Notes: generated by a model not told the origin, from the letters alone. A stretch of 51,099 nt of DNA from an uncultured Actinomyces sp. (GCA_937926195.1 CALEXZ010000042.1:1-51099); one strand, 5' to 3'. Positions 8,403 to 17,611 are shown, numbered from the stretch's first letter. Translations and numbers: made by a program.

Positions 8403-9227
8403 GTGAGCTCGTCAGACCGCCCGGACCAGCGGGTCGCCGTCGTCATCCCGGCCAGGGACGAGTCGGCGCGCATCGCCGCCACCGTCCGCGCCTGCCGCGC
8501 CATCCCCCGCGTCGACCTCGTCGTCGTCGTCGACGACGGTTCGACTGACGAGACCCAGGACTACGCCCGCGCCGCAGGTGCCGTCACCGTGCGCCACTCC
8601 GTCACCCGCGGCAAGGCCTCAGCCATGGAGACCGGGGCTGGCATCGTCGGCATGCGCGACTACTCCGACGGCCCCTCCCGTCTCCTGCTGTTCATCGATG
8701 CCGACCTCGGGGACTCGGCCGCCGCGTGCGCCGAGCTGGTCCCCCCCGTGCTTGACGGCGTCGCCGACATGTCTGTCGCCGTGCCGCCCAAGCAGGCGGG
8801 TGCGGGCGGCCGCGGCCGCGTCGTGCGCGCGGCGAGGCGAGCCATCGCCGACGCCACCGGGTGGGCCCCCGTCGCCCCGCTGTCGGGTCAGCGCTGCCTC
8901 ACCCGCGAGGCCTACGAGGCGGCCGCACCGCTCGCCACCGGCTGGGGGGTGGAGGTCGCGCTGAGCATCGACGTGCTCATCGCGGGGCTCACCGTCATCG
9001 AGGTCCCCTGCGACATCACGCACCGTGTCACCGGCAACGACCGGGCGGGAGTCATGCACCGGGCCTCCCAGTACCGTGACGTCCTGCGGGCCATTGCCGC
9101 CCGCCGCCTGCGCCGACGTCGCGTGAGGAGCCTCGACGAGGACACCATCCGCGCCCAGTCGCCCTTCCACGCCTACCGCGCCCTGCCCCCGACGGCGAGC
9201 ACCGGGCAGGCACCGGGCGGGCACTGA
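8403..9227 (+). CDS. GT2 family glycosyltransferase
   Basis: The 274-residue protein has a GT-A fold start (VAVVIPARDESARI), a VVVDDGSTDET nucleotide-binding stretch and LLFIDADLGDS (DxD-type). It resembles polyprenyl-phosphate glycosyltransferases and glucosyl-3-phosphoglycerate synthases. I see no membrane helices. The open frame extends far upstream through the MATE shadow, but the first family residues follow GTG 8403, which has a TACCCT box at leaderless distance. It neighbours a large membrane protein and may act in cell-envelope glycan synthesis; donor and acceptor are not deducible. Confidence 0.78.
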   Translation: MSSSDRPDQRVAVVIPARDESARIAATVRACRAIPRVDLVVVVDDGSTDETQDYARAAGAVTVRHSVTRGKASAMETGAGIVGMRDYSDGPSRLLLFIDADLGDSAAACAELVPPVLDGVADMSVAVPPKQAGAGGRGRVVRAARRAIADATGWAPVAPLSGQRCLTREAYEAAAPLATGWGVEVALSIDVLIAGLTVIEVPCDITHRVTGNDRAGVMHRASQYRDVLRAIAARRLRRRRVRSLDEDTIRAQSPFHAYRALPPTASTGQAPGGH

Positions 9228-9356
9228 GCAGGCGCTGAACGGGCACCGCACGGACACTGAGCAGATGTCGAGCGGTAACTGAGCGAGCCCCAGCTGGGCG
9301 CTGGATAAGCGCTGAGCAGGAACCGAGCGGACCTAGCCACGCCACCCAGCGCGCCC

Positions 9357-9395
9357 GTGCTCTCAGCGCGTGCTCTCAGTGCGTGCTCTCAGCGC
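9357..9395. repeat. 13-bp tandem repeat at the end of the membrane-protein gene
   Basis: Three copies of GTGCTCTCAGCGC (middle one with T for C) sit at 9357-9369, 9370-9382 and 9383-9395. They overlap the last codons and stop of the minus-strand gene, so copy-number change would alter its C-terminal residues. Confidence 0.75.
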
Positions 9396-11771
9396 GCGCG
9401 AGCGCAGGTGCGCACAGCCGAGCGCGAGCAGCAGCGGCGCCGCACAGGAGACGGACAGCACCGCCATGGACGCCCCGGAGTCGTTGACGAGCACCTCGAC
9501 GACGACGAGCACCAGCAGGGACCGCAGCACCGGGACGAGCCAGCCGGGCACCGGTCCCCGCACGTCCAGCGACGCGTAGCGGGACGCACCCTCCTGGCAG
9601 GCCCGGCGCTCGCGGGCGTACCACCACCACGCCGTGGCGATAACCGCGGCCGCGACGAGGAGGGCCCCCAGTGCCGCCGGTGAGGACATGAAGGGAGCCA
9701 CCAGCGCCAGCGCCTTGCGACGGATCGTCGTCGCCGCCGTCCCGTCCTGCAGCTGGTCGACGAAGCGGCCCATGTGCGTGCCCGAGCCCGTCACGTGGTC
9801 CACGACGCCGAAGACGCCCACGACCGCCACCGCGACGGCGCCCACGCCGATCCACCGGCACCACGTGATGCGGCCCCCCGCGAGGCCGACCGTCAGGGAC
9901 GTGAGGGCCGCCACGAGCGTGAGCGCGCCGCCGACGTCGGTGCCCAGCGAGGGCAGTCCGACGACCACGAGCGCCACCAGACCGGGGACCCCGACGCCGA
10001 CGAGCGCCGCCGCGCGCCGCTGCCAGGCAGCGGGCTGTGCCTCCACGAGGGTCCCGGCCGCGGCCCCGACGGCGACGACGAGAGCCGCGGCCCCCAGCGC
10101 GAAGGCCGTGTTCGACAGGCCGTAGAAGCGTCCGGCGACGACGGCGTTCATGCCCAGCACGCCGTTGAAGCCCAGGCGGGCCCCGGCGGCGCCGTCGGCC
10201 AGAAGGACGACGGCGGTGGCCCCTGCGAGCAGGAGGACGGTGATCAGCGCGGGCACCGGGGTCCCGGTGCGAGCGGGCAGGGTGAGCGGACCCAGTCGAG
10301 GAGGGGGTGTTGCGGCGGAGTCGGCCTCGGAGCGGTGCGAGCGCTGCGCCAGCCGCTCGTACATCCCGGTGCTGACCACGACGAGACCGTGGAGGACCGC
10401 GAGGAAGACGAGGGCGCTCACCGCGCTCGCCCCCAGGGCGGCGGGCACCACCTGCCAGCCCGGCTCGTTGGCGGCGCTCGCGCCCGCCCGCCACCACGGG
10501 AGCACCGCACCCAGCCAGGCGCCGACCGGCAGCGCCGCCACCCAGGCGGCCGCCAGGCCCGTGCCGCGCAGGCGCCGCCTGCCCGCCGGGCCACGCAGGC
10601 TCGCGGCCGCCGCGGCGAGACAGGCCAGGGTCGCGATCGCAAGAGCACCGCCCACCGGCAGGGTCGTCATCTGCGAGGCCTTGGCGTGCAGGGCCTCGTC
10701 CGCCAGGGCCTGCACGGGCGCGCGGTGAGCACCTGCGGGCGGGGTCCCGACGGCGGGGGAGACGGCGGGCAGGGTGAGCGCCCTGCCGGTCATCTCCGGT
10801 GGCACCTGGGCGCCCAGCGCGGCCAGGACGGTGGCCGACAGGTCGGCCAGCTGGACGAGGCCCGCGCGACGGGTCGACGGGGAGGCGACGAGGGCCCCGG
10901 CCTCCTCGCCCGGTGCGCCCGCCGGGCGGGCGGGGCCGAAGACGGGGTCCTCGGCGCCGGTGGTGCCCGCAGGTAGGAGCAGCACCTGAGGGCCCGGGTC
11001 CGTGGGGTCCGCGATGGAGGCGACGACGACGCGCGCCCCCTCGACCGAGGCCGCCAGCCGCAGGGAGGTCAGCAGCACCTGCGGGTCGGCGGCGTCGACG
11101 ACGGTGAGGTCCGCCAGCCCGGCCTCGGCCGCCTGCGCGAGGGTGGGCGCCGTGTCGGGGGCGACGCCGTCGGAGGTCGTGAGCATGAGCGAGGCGCCCT
11201 CGCCGACCGCGAGCGTGCTCCGGCCCGCCCGGGCGAGGGCGTCCGCCAGGGACCCGGGCCGAGCGCCGTACCCGGCCTCCTGGGAGGTGGCGACGGCGTC
11301 GGACCAGCTGGACGGCCAGGCGCAGCCCTGCCCGGGGGCGGGGGAGGTGGGCAGCGCCCTCGTGCGGGCGCCCGCGGACAGCGACAGCCAGGCGTCCGCC
11401 GGGCAGGTGACCTCTGAGACGGTGCGCTGGACGAGGTTGGCGACGGCGCCCGCCGAGGCCATGCCCAGCAGGGTCTCGGCAAGGTCCTGGGCCTGGGCGG
11501 GGTCGGAGGGCTCGGCCAGGAGCTGTGCCCAGCTCAGGTGTGTCGTGGCGATGAGGATGACGGGGGCGGGCCGCGGCGTCGGGGTGGCGAAGGGCGCGGA
11601 GGCGACGGGGTCTGTGGGCCTGGCGGAACCGGTGGGGCCGGGCGGCGCTGTGGACGGTGCGGCCAGGGCCGTGCCGACCATCCCCAGGACCATGCCCAGC
11701 ACCGTGAGCAGGATGAGCGAGGACACTCCCAGGCGGATGAGGCGTTGGCGGCGGGACCTCTGCTCACTCAT
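9363..11771 (-). CDS. large polytopic membrane protein with extracellular phosphatase-like domain
   Basis: This 802-residue protein has an N-terminal membrane anchor (about 13-37), an outside region to about 370, and eight or more C-terminal membrane segments. The outside part has features of alkaline-phosphatase/sulfatase-like folds (VILIATTHLSWAQLL, LADLSATVLAALGAQVP, PPEMTGRALTLP). The membrane half carries the conserved-looking motifs GMNAVVAGRFYGLSNTAFA, DHVTGSGTHMGRF and VNDSGASM. I know this as an uncharacterised actinobacterial family. The ATG follows TAGGGT at 11783-11778 by six bases, i.e. leaderless. Convergent with the GT2 gene, with which it may share an envelope role. Confidence 0.6.
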   Translation of the reverse strand: MSEQRSRRQRLIRLGVSSLILLTVLGMVLGMVGTALAAPSTAPPGPTGSARPTDPVASAPFATPTPRPAPVILIATTHLSWAQLLAEPSDPAQAQDLAETLLGMASAGAVANLVQRTVSEVTCPADAWLSLSAGARTRALPTSPAPGQGCAWPSSWSDAVATSQEAGYGARPGSLADALARAGRSTLAVGEGASLMLTTSDGVAPDTAPTLAQAAEAGLADLTVVDAADPQVLLTSLRLAASVEGARVVVASIADPTDPGPQVLLLPAGTTGAEDPVFGPARPAGAPGEEAGALVASPSTRRAGLVQLADLSATVLAALGAQVPPEMTGRALTLPAVSPAVGTPPAGAHRAPVQALADEALHAKASQMTTLPVGGALAIATLACLAAAAASLRGPAGRRRLRGTGLAAAWVAALPVGAWLGAVLPWWRAGASAANEPGWQVVPAALGASAVSALVFLAVLHGLVVVSTGMYERLAQRSHRSEADSAATPPPRLGPLTLPARTGTPVPALITVLLLAGATAVVLLADGAAGARLGFNGVLGMNAVVAGRFYGLSNTAFALGAAALVVAVGAAAGTLVEAQPAAWQRRAAALVGVGVPGLVALVVVGLPSLGTDVGGALTLVAALTSLTVGLAGGRITWCRWIGVGAVAVAVVGVFGVVDHVTGSGTHMGRFVDQLQDGTAATTIRRKALALVAPFMSSPAALGALLVAAAVIATAWWWYARERRACQEGASRYASLDVRGPVPGWLVPVLRSLLVLVVVEVLVNDSGASMAVLSVSCAAPLLLALGCAHLRSRALRARTESTR

Positions 11772-11777
11772 GCCCCC

Positions 11778-11874
11778 ACCCTACGGCCCCCACAACAAGA
11801 TGTGTCGAAGGTCACGGTATGGCCTCTCGTCAGGCAGGCACTCCCAGCGCGCCCGGCCGCCCGGCCGTTAGCCT
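11778..11874. promoter_or_regulatory. divergent leaderless promoters
   Basis: Two -10 boxes face away from each other: TAGGGT on the minus strand (11783-11778) six bases before the membrane-protein ATG, and TAGCCT on the plus strand (11869-11874) six bases before the pheA ATG. Neither gene has room for a ribosome site, so both mRNAs should start at the ATG. Confidence 0.6.
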
Positions 11875-11880
11875 CGGGGC

Positions 11881-12837
11881 ATGACGTCCTCCACCACCGC
11901 CCAGCGCTGGGCCTTCCTCGGGCCCTCCGGCACCTTCACCGAGATGGCTCTGCGGCAGGTCGCCCCGGTCGACGTCGAGCTCGACCCCTGCCAGGACGTG
12001 CCCACCGCCCTCGACCGCGTGCGCGAGCGCCAGGCCGAGGCCGCCGTCGTTCCCATCGAGAACTCCATCGAGGGCGGTGTCAACGCCACCATCGACAACC
12101 TCGTCGCCGGGGCCCCGCTCACCATCGCCGCCGAGGTGGCCGTGCCCATCACCTTCGTCCTCGCCGGGCGCGAGGGCACCCGCCTGCAGGACGTGCACGC
12201 CGTGTCCACCCACCCGCACGCCTGGGCGCAGTGCCGCGGCTGGATCCACCGCAACCTTCCCGACGCCGTCTACGTGGCCGGGACCTCCACCTCCGCCCCC
12301 GCCAAGGCGCTCGCGGACAGCGACGGCTCCGTGGCACTCGGCTTTGAGGCGGTCCTGTGCAACCCGCTGGCCGCCGAGCAGTACGGGCTGACGGTCATCG
12401 CCGGGGGCGTGGCGGACAACGCCGGGGCCGTCACCCGTTTCGTCAAGGTCACCCGGCCCGGGCGCGTGGGGGAGCCCACCGGCGCCGACAAGACGACGCT
12501 CCAGGTCCAGCTGCCCCACGACCGTTCCGGTGCCCTGCTGGGCATGCTCGAGCAGTTCAGCGCCCGCGGCGTCAACCTCTCGCGCATCGAGTCGCGGCCG
12601 GCGGGCGACTCCCTGGGCCGCTACCGCTTCTCCATCGACATCGAGGGGCACATCCGCGAGGAGCGCGTCCAGGCGGCCCTCATCGGCCTGCACCGCACCT
12701 GCCCGCAGGTGCGTTTCCTCGGCTCCTACCCGCGTCTGGACGCGCGCCCCGTCATCGTGCCGGCCGGCACCAGCGACAAGGACTTCGTGGTGGCGCGCGC
12801 CTGGGTGCGAGACGTCCTGGACGGCCACACCCTCTGA
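11881..12837 (+). CDS. pheA: prephenate dehydratase
   Basis: The 318-residue protein converts prephenate to phenylpyruvate in phenylalanine synthesis. The catalytic domain begins AFLGPSGTFTEMAL and contains VVPIENSIEGGVNATID; a C-terminal ACT domain has LSRIESRPAGDSLGRYRF, the ESRP motif that binds phenylalanine for feedback inhibition. Length fits the monofunctional actinobacterial enzyme. There is no chorismate mutase domain. The start is leaderless. Its linkage to serS and a HAD phosphatase within 5 kb matches a common actinobacterial arrangement. Confidence 0.94.
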   Translation: MTSSTTAQRWAFLGPSGTFTEMALRQVAPVDVELDPCQDVPTALDRVRERQAEAAVVPIENSIEGGVNATIDNLVAGAPLTIAAEVAVPITFVLAGREGTRLQDVHAVSTHPHAWAQCRGWIHRNLPDAVYVAGTSTSAPAKALADSDGSVALGFEAVLCNPLAAEQYGLTVIAGGVADNAGAVTRFVKVTRPGRVGEPTGADKTTLQVQLPHDRSGALLGMLEQFSARGVNLSRIESRPAGDSLGRYRFSIDIEGHIREERVQAALIGLHRTCPQVRFLGSYPRLDARPVIVPAGTSDKDFVVARAWVRDVLDGHTL

Positions 12838-12958
12838 GACCGGTCCCCGTGGTGGGGGCGCTCTGCGGCTGGGTGTCCTGTGACCGGGAGCCTCGTGGCC
12901 GGGCGCGCTGCGGCGCCTGACGGTCGGTCTCGGGGATGGCGCGGGGTCGCCGCCGGGC

Positions 12959-14020
12959 TCAGCCCGCGTAGCCCTCGGGCAGGTTGACGCGCACGGCACC
13001 GGGCTGCACCCGCACCCGCATGCCGCGCGTGGGGGGCAGCAGGTCCCCGTCCACCTGCACGAGCGCGGGCGCCGCGGTGTGTACGACGACGTCGCGCCCC
13101 CGGCGCAGCTCGACGCGCCCCAGCGCCCGCCCCGGCCGCGTGTAGGTCGCCGCGTAGGGCGGCAGCACCTGGCGCGCCAGGGAGGTCCACCCGGCGAGGC
13201 CCCCGACCGTGTCGATGGCGGCGACGTCGAGGACGCCGTCGTGCATCGTCGCCTCGCGCATGAGGACGATGCCCGCGGGCAGGCGCCCACCGTTGGCCAC
13301 GAGCAGGGTGCGGGCGCTCAGACGCTCCAGGTGCCGCAGCGGGCTGACGGCCTCGACCCACGGCTGCGCGGGCTCCTCACCGATGGACACGACGAGGTCC
13401 ATACGCGGCGCGGACAGGTTCTCGACGGCCGCCAGGGCGTAGGCGCCCCACTTGAGACGGGCCTTGAGGCTGGGGCGGGTGGAGGCCACCAGGCCCGCGT
13501 CGAAGCCGATGCCGGCCACGACGAGGCAGGCGTGCTCGGCGCCGAGCGTGGGCCGGGCCCACCCCTCCCCGGGCTCCTCCAGCAGGTCCGTGAGGTCGCC
13601 GTCGGCCGGGTCCGTGCTCACCCAGGCCAGGTCGACGGGACGGGGGCGCCCGTGGACGGCCGCGGCGATGAGTGAGCGGAGGTCGCTCACGCGCAGGCCG
13701 AGGTTGCGGGCGGCGAGGTTGGCGGTGCCCAGCGGGATGATGCCCAGGGCCGTGTCCGTGCCCGCCAGCCCCGCCGCCACCGAGCGCAGGGTGCCGTCAC
13801 CGCCGACGGCGAGCACGAGGCGGGCCCCGGAGGCGACGCACAGGCGTGCCTGGGTCGCCCCCGTCTCCGTGCGGCTCGTCTCAAGCCACAGGGGCTCGCC
13901 GTAGCCGGCGTCGGCCAGGGCGGAGGCCAGACGCGCACAGAGCTCGGTGGTGACCGCCGGCTTGGAGGGGTTGAGCACGACGCAGACCGGCGGTGCCTCG
14001 TCACGCGTCCCTGGGGTCAT
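12959..14020 (-). CDS. diacylglycerol kinase-like lipid kinase
   Basis: The 353-residue cytosolic protein has the DAGK catalytic domain: VVLNPSKPA at the N-terminus, VLAVGGDGTLRSVAAGL (nucleotide-binding GGDGT, about residues 93-97) and GIIPLGTANLAARNLGL. The C-terminal half contains GIGFDAG and the DGVLDV strand of the family. Members phosphorylate diacylglycerol or related lipids with ATP; the exact lipid cannot be told. The ATG follows TAGGCT (14033-14028, minus strand) by seven bases, a leaderless start. Convergent with pheA, and just upstream of the oxyR stop on the same strand. Confidence 0.86.
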   Translation of the reverse strand: MTPGTRDEAPPVCVVLNPSKPAVTTELCARLASALADAGYGEPLWLETSRTETGATQARLCVASGARLVLAVGGDGTLRSVAAGLAGTDTALGIIPLGTANLAARNLGLRVSDLRSLIAAAVHGRPRPVDLAWVSTDPADGDLTDLLEEPGEGWARPTLGAEHACLVVAGIGFDAGLVASTRPSLKARLKWGAYALAAVENLSAPRMDLVVSIGEEPAQPWVEAVSPLRHLERLSARTLLVANGGRLPAGIVLMREATMHDGVLDVAAIDTVGGLAGWTSLARQVLPPYAATYTRPGRALGRVELRRGRDVVVHTAAPALVQVDGDLLPPTRGMRVRVQPGAVRVNLPEGYAG

Positions 14021-14027
14021 GACGGGG

Positions 14028-14033
14028 AGCCTA
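14028..14033 (-). promoter_or_regulatory. -10 box for a leaderless lipid kinase mRNA
   Basis: TAGGCT on the minus strand is followed by seven bases and the ATG at 14020, the same geometry as other leaderless genes in this window. Confidence 0.5.
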
Positions 14034-14062
14034 GCGGGGGGACGGCCCTGCAGGCAGGGGCC

Positions 14063-14995
14063 TCAGTGGGTCATGGGGATGACCGGCAGCCCGGCCTCGA
14101 CGGCGAGCGCGGTGATGACCTGGGCCAGGCGGTGGAAGTCGGCGGTGCGCGAGGAGGAGGTGCGGTGGACCAGGCCCATGCGGCGCACCGGGGGCTTGCC
14201 GGCGAAGCGGGCCACGGCGTAGCCGTCCAGGCCGGTGAGCATCCGCAGGGCGCCCTCGGGGAGGATAGTGATGCCGACGCCGTGGCAGACCATCGTCGCC
14301 ACCGTCGCCAGGGTGGTGGCGACGGCGACCGGTGGGGTGCTCCCGTAGCGCTGGCACAGGGCCAGGGTCTGGTCGCGCAGGCAGTTGCCCTCGTCGAGCA
14401 GCAGGAGACGCTGGTCGTCGAGCTCGGTGGGCACGACGTCCTCGCGTCCGGCCCACGGGTGGGAGGCGGGCACGAGCACGACGAGGGGCTCGTCGTACAT
14501 CTCCACGGAGGCCACGCGCTGCAACGGCACGTCGGTGGAGATGACGGCGGCGTCGAGGTGGCCCTGGTTGAGCTGGTCGAGGATGTCGTTGGTGACGAGC
14601 TCGCGCAGCTCGGGGGTGAGCCGGGGCAGGTCCCGCCCGAGGCCCTCGAGGATGACGGGCACGAGGTAGGGGGCGACGGTGGGGATGAGCCCCAGGCGCA
14701 GCGTTCCGGTCAGGGCCTGGCCCTGGTTGATGACGGCCTCATTGAAGGACTCGGCGGTGAGCACGGCCTCGCGCGCGTAGGGAAGAAGCGTCTGCCCCAG
14801 GGGCGTGACGAGCACGCGCCGGGTGGTGCGCTCGACGAGCTCGCCGCCCACGCGCTTCTCCAGCGCGGTGATGGCCTGGGAGAGGCTGGGCTGGCTCACT
14901 CCGAGGGTGGCGGCCGCCTCCCCGAAGTGCTGGTGGTCGCACAGGGCGACGAAGGCGCGCAGCTGGGAGAAGGAGGGTAGGGAGGAGGTGGGCAT
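14063..14995 (-). CDS. oxyR: OxyR-type LysR peroxide regulator
   Basis: This 310-residue LysR-family regulator has an N-terminal HTH (FSQLRAFVALCDHQHFGEAA, then SQPSLSQAITALEKRVG). Its effector domain contains DEGNCLRDQTLALC, placing C205 and C214 nine residues apart. In E. coli OxyR the equivalent C199 and C208 form the peroxide-sensing disulfide, so a redox role is well supported. I chose the ATG at 14995, which has AGGA about eight bases upstream; a longer 333-residue frame adds only a Pro/His-rich tail. No katA, ahpC or dps gene lies beside it, so its targets are elsewhere. Confidence 0.88.
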   Translation of the reverse strand: MPTSSLPSFSQLRAFVALCDHQHFGEAAATLGVSQPSLSQAITALEKRVGGELVERTTRRVLVTPLGQTLLPYAREAVLTAESFNEAVINQGQALTGTLRLGLIPTVAPYLVPVILEGLGRDLPRLTPELRELVTNDILDQLNQGHLDAAVISTDVPLQRVASVEMYDEPLVVLVPASHPWAGREDVVPTELDDQRLLLLDEGNCLRDQTLALCQRYGSTPPVAVATTLATVATMVCHGVGITILPEGALRMLTGLDGYAVARFAGKPPVRRMGLVHRTSSSRTADFHRLAQVITALAVEAGLPVIPMTH

Positions 14996-15081
14996 GGCTG
15001 CGATCCTGTCGATGGGGTGGGACTGGTGCGCGGGTGGTGTCCGGCTGCCGCGCGGGTGGTACAAGCCCGGCTGTCGGACAA

Positions 15082-15115
15082 CTGATCACTGTGATCAGGA
15101 TGGCAACATATTATA
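15082..15115 (-). promoter_or_regulatory. oxyR promoter -10 and 17-bp perfect dyad
   Basis: On the minus strand a consensus TATAAT (15115-15110) lies upstream of oxyR, the only perfect one I noticed in the window. Twelve bases downstream is CTGATCA-CTG-TGATCAG (15082-15098), a perfect 7-bp-arm dyad close to the expected transcription start. It is a candidate autoregulatory or third-party operator. No good -35 is visible, which would fit an activator-dependent promoter. Confidence 0.5.
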
Positions 15116-15213
15116 GAAGCACCTGGAGTAGGTAGCCGATACATAAGAGATCGGGTCGGTCGTGTCGCGCGGTTCCGGGCCGGGGCCACACCGCCGCCAG
15201 TGCCCGCCCTGGC

Positions 15214-15219
15214 TACACT
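15214..15219 (+). promoter_or_regulatory. -10 box for leaderless serS mRNA
   Basis: TACACT is followed by seven bases and the serS ATG; no ribosome site precedes the start. Confidence 0.55.
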
Positions 15220-15226
15220 CGGCCCC

Positions 15227-16498
15227 ATGATCGATCTGCGTGACCTCCGCGAGAACCCTGAGCGCTACCGCGAGAGCCAGCGTGCCCGCGGAGCCGACGT
15301 CGACCTCGTTGACCGCATCATCGAGGCGGACGAGTCACGCCGCTCCCGGCTCGGCGCCTTCGAGGCCCTGCGTGCTGAGCAGAAGAACGTCTCGCGCGCC
15401 GTCGGCAAGGCGGCGCCCGAGGAGCGTGCCGCGGTGCTCGAGCGGGCCAAGACGCTCGCCGAGCAGGTCAAGCAGGCCGAGGCCGCCTCCGGTGAGGCCG
15501 CCGCCCGCCTCGACGAGCTCGCCCACCAGATCGACAACCTCATCGAGGGCGCCCCCGTCGGAGGGGAGGAGGACTACGTCGTCCTGCGGCACGAGGGCCC
15601 TGCCCCCCGCGACTTTGACGCCGAGGGCCTGGCCCCTGCCGACCACCTCGCCCTGGGGGAGGGCCTGGACATCATCGACACCAAGCGCGGCGCCAAGGTC
15701 AGCGGCTCGCGCTTCTACTACCTCAAGGGCGCCGGCATGCGCCTGGAGCTCGCGCTCATGACCGCCGCCTTGGACGCGTCCGCCAGGTACGGCTTCGTCC
15801 CGATGACCACCCCCACCCTCGTCAGCCCCCAGGTCATGGCAGGCACCGGCTTCCTCGGCCAGCACTCCGACGAGATCTACTACCTGCCCGCGGACGACCT
15901 CTACCTCACCGGCACCAGCGAGGTGGCCCTCGCCGGGTACCACACCGACGAGATCCTCGACCTGTCCGGCGGCCCGCTGCGCTACCTCGGCTGGTCCACC
16001 TGCTACCGCCGCGAGGCCGGTGCCGCGGGCAAGGACACGCGCGGCATCATCCGCGTCCACCAGTTCAACAAGGCGGAGATGTTCGCCTACGTGCGTCCCG
16101 AGGACGCCGTCGCCGAGCACGAGCGCCTGCTCGCCCTGGAGGAGGAGATGCTCAGGCTCGTGGGGCTTCCCTACCGGGTCATCGACACCGCCGCCGGCGA
16201 CCTCGGCTCCTCCGCCGCCCGCAAGTTCGACTGCGAGGCCTGGCTGCCCACCCAGAACCGGTGGATGGAGGTCACCTCCACCTCCAACTGCACGACCTAC
16301 CAGGCGCGCCGCCTGGCGATCCGCGAGAAGCGCGACGGGCGGACCTCCCCGGTCGCCACCCTCAACGGCACGCTCGCCACCACCCGCTGGATCGTCGCCA
16401 TCCTCGAGAACAACCAGCAGGCCGACGGCAGCGTCGTCGTCCCCGAGGGGCTGCGCCCCTACATGGGTGGTCTTGAGGTCATCGAGCCCCGCGCCTGA
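15227..16498 (+). CDS. serS: seryl-tRNA synthetase
   Basis: The 423-residue class II synthetase charges tRNA-Ser. It begins MIDLRDLRENPERYRESQ, followed by the long two-helix coiled-coil arm (about 25-105) that grips the tRNA-Ser variable loop. Class II motifs are visible: TCYRREAGAAGKDTRGIIRVHQFNK (motif 2 area, given here by its ends TCYRREAG and HQFNK) and NGTLATTRWIVAILE (motif 3). Length is normal. Two tRNA-Ser genes occur 12 kb downstream. Ile is encoded only by ATC in this gene, which contrasts with genes after tRNA-Arg. Confidence 0.96.
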   Translation: MIDLRDLRENPERYRESQRARGADVDLVDRIIEADESRRSRLGAFEALRAEQKNVSRAVGKAAPEERAAVLERAKTLAEQVKQAEAASGEAAARLDELAHQIDNLIEGAPVGGEEDYVVLRHEGPAPRDFDAEGLAPADHLALGEGLDIIDTKRGAKVSGSRFYYLKGAGMRLELALMTAALDASARYGFVPMTTPTLVSPQVMAGTGFLGQHSDEIYYLPADDLYLTGTSEVALAGYHTDEILDLSGGPLRYLGWSTCYRREAGAAGKDTRGIIRVHQFNKAEMFAYVRPEDAVAEHERLLALEEEMLRLVGLPYRVIDTAAGDLGSSAARKFDCEAWLPTQNRWMEVTSTSNCTTYQARRLAIREKRDGRTSPVATLNGTLATTRWIVAILENNQQADGSVVVPEGLRPYMGGLEVIEPRA

Positions 16499-16510
16499 GC
16501 GTCGACCGCC

Positions 16511-17611
16511 GTGAGTGACACGCACCTGAAGGACACGACGCTGCCCGTCAGCAGCGTCCCCGCCCCCAGCGGGCCGCGCCTGCCGACCTGCGAGGAGACC
16601 GCCGCCGACCCCGATGCCTCCCTCAGGCTCGGAAGCTCCACCGAGTTCCTCAACGGCGTCGACGCCCCCCTCAGGCCCCTGCCTGAGGACGACTACACCG
16701 CCCTCGTGCGCCGGTGCGCCCGCGACCTCGAGCGCCTCGACCCGGGAGGCGAGCGCCTCGTGGCCGGCCCGTCCCTCGTGGTCGCCCTCGACGTCGACGG
16801 CACGATCCTCGACATGGACGGGCGGGTCTCCACGCGCGTGCGCGCCGCCGTCGACGCGCTGAGAGCGCACGGCGCCCACGTCGTCATCGCTACCGGACGC
16901 GGCATCCAGGCGGCGGTGCCCGTCGCCCGGCACGTGGGCCTGACCGAGGGATGGATGGTGTGCGCCAACGGTGCCCTGACCCTGCGCATGGATCCTGCCG
17001 AGAGCGCGGGCTACAGCATCGCCGAGCAGGTCACCTTCGACCCCTGCGCTGCCATCGACACACTGCGCGAGGCCGTGCCCGACGGCATCATCGCCGTCGA
17101 GGACCTCGACTCCGGCTTCCGCACCACCCGGCTGTTCCCCGAGGGCGAGCTCATCGAGCGCCAGACGGTCGTCAGCCTCGACGACCTGCGCTCGCGGCCC
17201 GTCACCCGCGTCATCCTGCGCGCCCCGGGCATGCCCGTCAACCGGTTCAGCGAGTGCGTCGCGCGCTCGGGCCTGCACTCGGTGGAGTACGCCATCGGCT
17301 GGACAGCCTGGCTCGACGTCGCCCCCAACGGCATCACCAAGGCCTCCGCCCTTGACGCGCTGGCCACCCGGCTGGGAACCGACGCCGCTCACGCCATCGC
17401 CGTCGGGGACGGCTCCAACGACATCGAGATGCTCCAGTGGGCCGGGCTGGGGGCCGTTATGGGCTCAGCGCCCGCCGAGGTCCAGGTCGTCGGGGACCTC
17501 GTCACCGAGCCGGTGTGGCACGACGGCTGTGCCGCCCTGCTCGACGCCGTCCTGCTGCGCTCCGGCGTCACCCCCGCCATCCCGTCCCTGCCGGAGGAAC
17601 CGCACCCATGA
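16511..17611 (+). CDS. HAD superfamily (Cof-type) phosphatase
   Basis: The 366-residue protein has the HAD motif I VVALDVDGTILD (nucleophile Asp), IATGR (motif II area), and NGITKASALDALATRLG plus AVGDGSNDIEML (motifs III/IV), all typical of Cof-like HAD-IIB phosphatases acting on sugar phosphates or cofactors. An N-terminal extension of about 90 residues has no recognisable domain, so the true start could be later. It follows serS by 12 bases and overlaps the next gene by ATGA, so the three are probably co-transcribed. Substrate unknown. Confidence 0.85.
   Translation: MSDTHLKDTTLPVSSVPAPSGPRLPTCEETAADPDASLRLGSSTEFLNGVDAPLRPLPEDDYTALVRRCARDLERLDPGGERLVAGPSLVVALDVDGTILDMDGRVSTRVRAAVDALRAHGAHVVIATGRGIQAAVPVARHVGLTEGWMVCANGALTLRMDPAESAGYSIAEQVTFDPCAAIDTLREAVPDGIIAVEDLDSGFRTTRLFPEGELIERQTVVSLDDLRSRPVTRVILRAPGMPVNRFSECVARSGLHSVEYAIGWTAWLDVAPNGITKASALDALATRLGTDAAHAIAVGDGSNDIEMLQWAGLGAVMGSAPAEVQVVGDLVTEPVWHDGCAALLDAVLLRSGVTPAIPSLPEEPHP

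Noticed and set aside
15335..17392. 685-residue minus-strand frame opposite serS and the HAD gene
   Set aside because: Gly/Val/Asp-rich shadow without domains, opposite a certain synthetase gene.
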